A stretch of DNA of 5,558 bases, taken from NCBI GenBank assembly GCA_028707675.1, contig JAQWAM010000122.1, positions 1 to 5,558 on the forward strand, given 5' to 3'. Positions 5,451 to 5,558 of this stretch are shown here, piece after piece; positions within the stretch are counted from its first letter, which is position 1; each line of letters starts with the position of its first letter. Source of the stretch: Kiritimatiellia bacterium (GTDB lineage Bacteria > Verrucomicrobiota > Kiritimatiellia > RFP12 > UBA1067). A model generated the notes under the pieces. That model did no database searches. It was not told the DNA's origin and saw nothing but the letters and a program-made list of their open reading frames with translations. A program made the position numbers and the translations under genes.

Positions 5451-5546
5451 GCGGGGGCCGCCTGCCTGATGGCCGGGGCAGCCTCCGCAGTCGGTCTGGA
5501 GGCGCTGGCGCCTTCAGACCGGCGAGCCCGAAAGGCCATCGGTTTT
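5451..5546 (+). terminator. Large compound stem-loop after rplL (terminator, attenuator or RNase III site)
   Basis: Starting 18 nt after the rplL stop, this stretch can fold in several ways. A strong hairpin has CGGTCTGGAGGCG (5492-5504) pairing with CGCCTTCAGACCG (5509-5521), 13 bp with one G-T and loop CTGG. An upstream hairpin pairs GCGGGGGC (5451-5458) with GCCTCCGC (5481-5488). An outer stem CTGATGGCC (5466-5474) with GGCCATCGG (5534-5542), 9 bp with one G-T, closes around the strong hairpin and ends directly at TTTTA (5543-5547), as in an intrinsic terminator. In E. coli the rplL-rpoB gap holds a partial attenuator and an RNase III site; a similar role here is inference. I see no coding sequence from 5433 to the window end. 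Confidence 0.6.
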
Positions 5547-5558
5547 ACAGTCGTCAAA

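Overview
This window holds one of the most conserved gene neighbourhoods of bacterial chromosomes, the tuf / secE-nusG / L11-L1-L10-L12 cluster, entered from an unrelated gene on the left. All supported genes are on the + strand. The order is: a small FeFe-hydrogenase-system regulator (17-292), a gene-free stretch with a good promoter, tRNA-Thr(GGT), tuf (EF-Tu), a probable terminator, rpmG (L33), tRNA-Trp(CCA), secE, nusG, rplK (L11), rplA (L1), rplJ (L10), rplL (L7/L12), and a large stem-loop region that runs nearly to the window edge. rpoB would be expected next.

Organism: the DNA is moderately GC-rich and the gene order is bacterial. The EF-Tu has a non-canonical switch I segment ([16 protein letters not shown] where nearly all bacteria have a form of EEKARGITINT). 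From memory, planctomycete EF-Tu proteins have a similar segment. The EF-Tu C-terminus ([19 protein letters not shown]) resembles chlamydial EF-Tu. With the FeFe-hydrogenase accessory gene, this suggests an anaerobic member of the PVC group, perhaps Kiritimatiellota or a relative. That placement is inference and no search was run.

How it works together: the promoter at 406-434 probably drives a tRNA-Thr/tuf transcript, with the tRNA cut out of the mRNA leader. A GC-rich hairpin followed by TTTTATT after tuf probably ends part of the transcription, and the rest may read into rpmG-trnW-secE-nusG-rplKAJL. The products all serve protein synthesis and export: EF-Tu and two tRNAs for elongation, L33/L11/L1/L10/L12 for the large subunit, SecE for the translocon and NusG for RNA polymerase processivity. 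rplK, rplA and rplJ are packed tightly (17-nt gaps). rplL is set apart by a 149-nt structured spacer, which may help tune the excess of L12 over L10.

Most of the window is ordinary housekeeping sequence and I do not see a new multi-gene system. The points that deserve a second look are the altered EF-Tu effector loop, an L33 with three of four zinc cysteines, competing RNA stems between rplJ and rplL, and the long foldable region after rplL.
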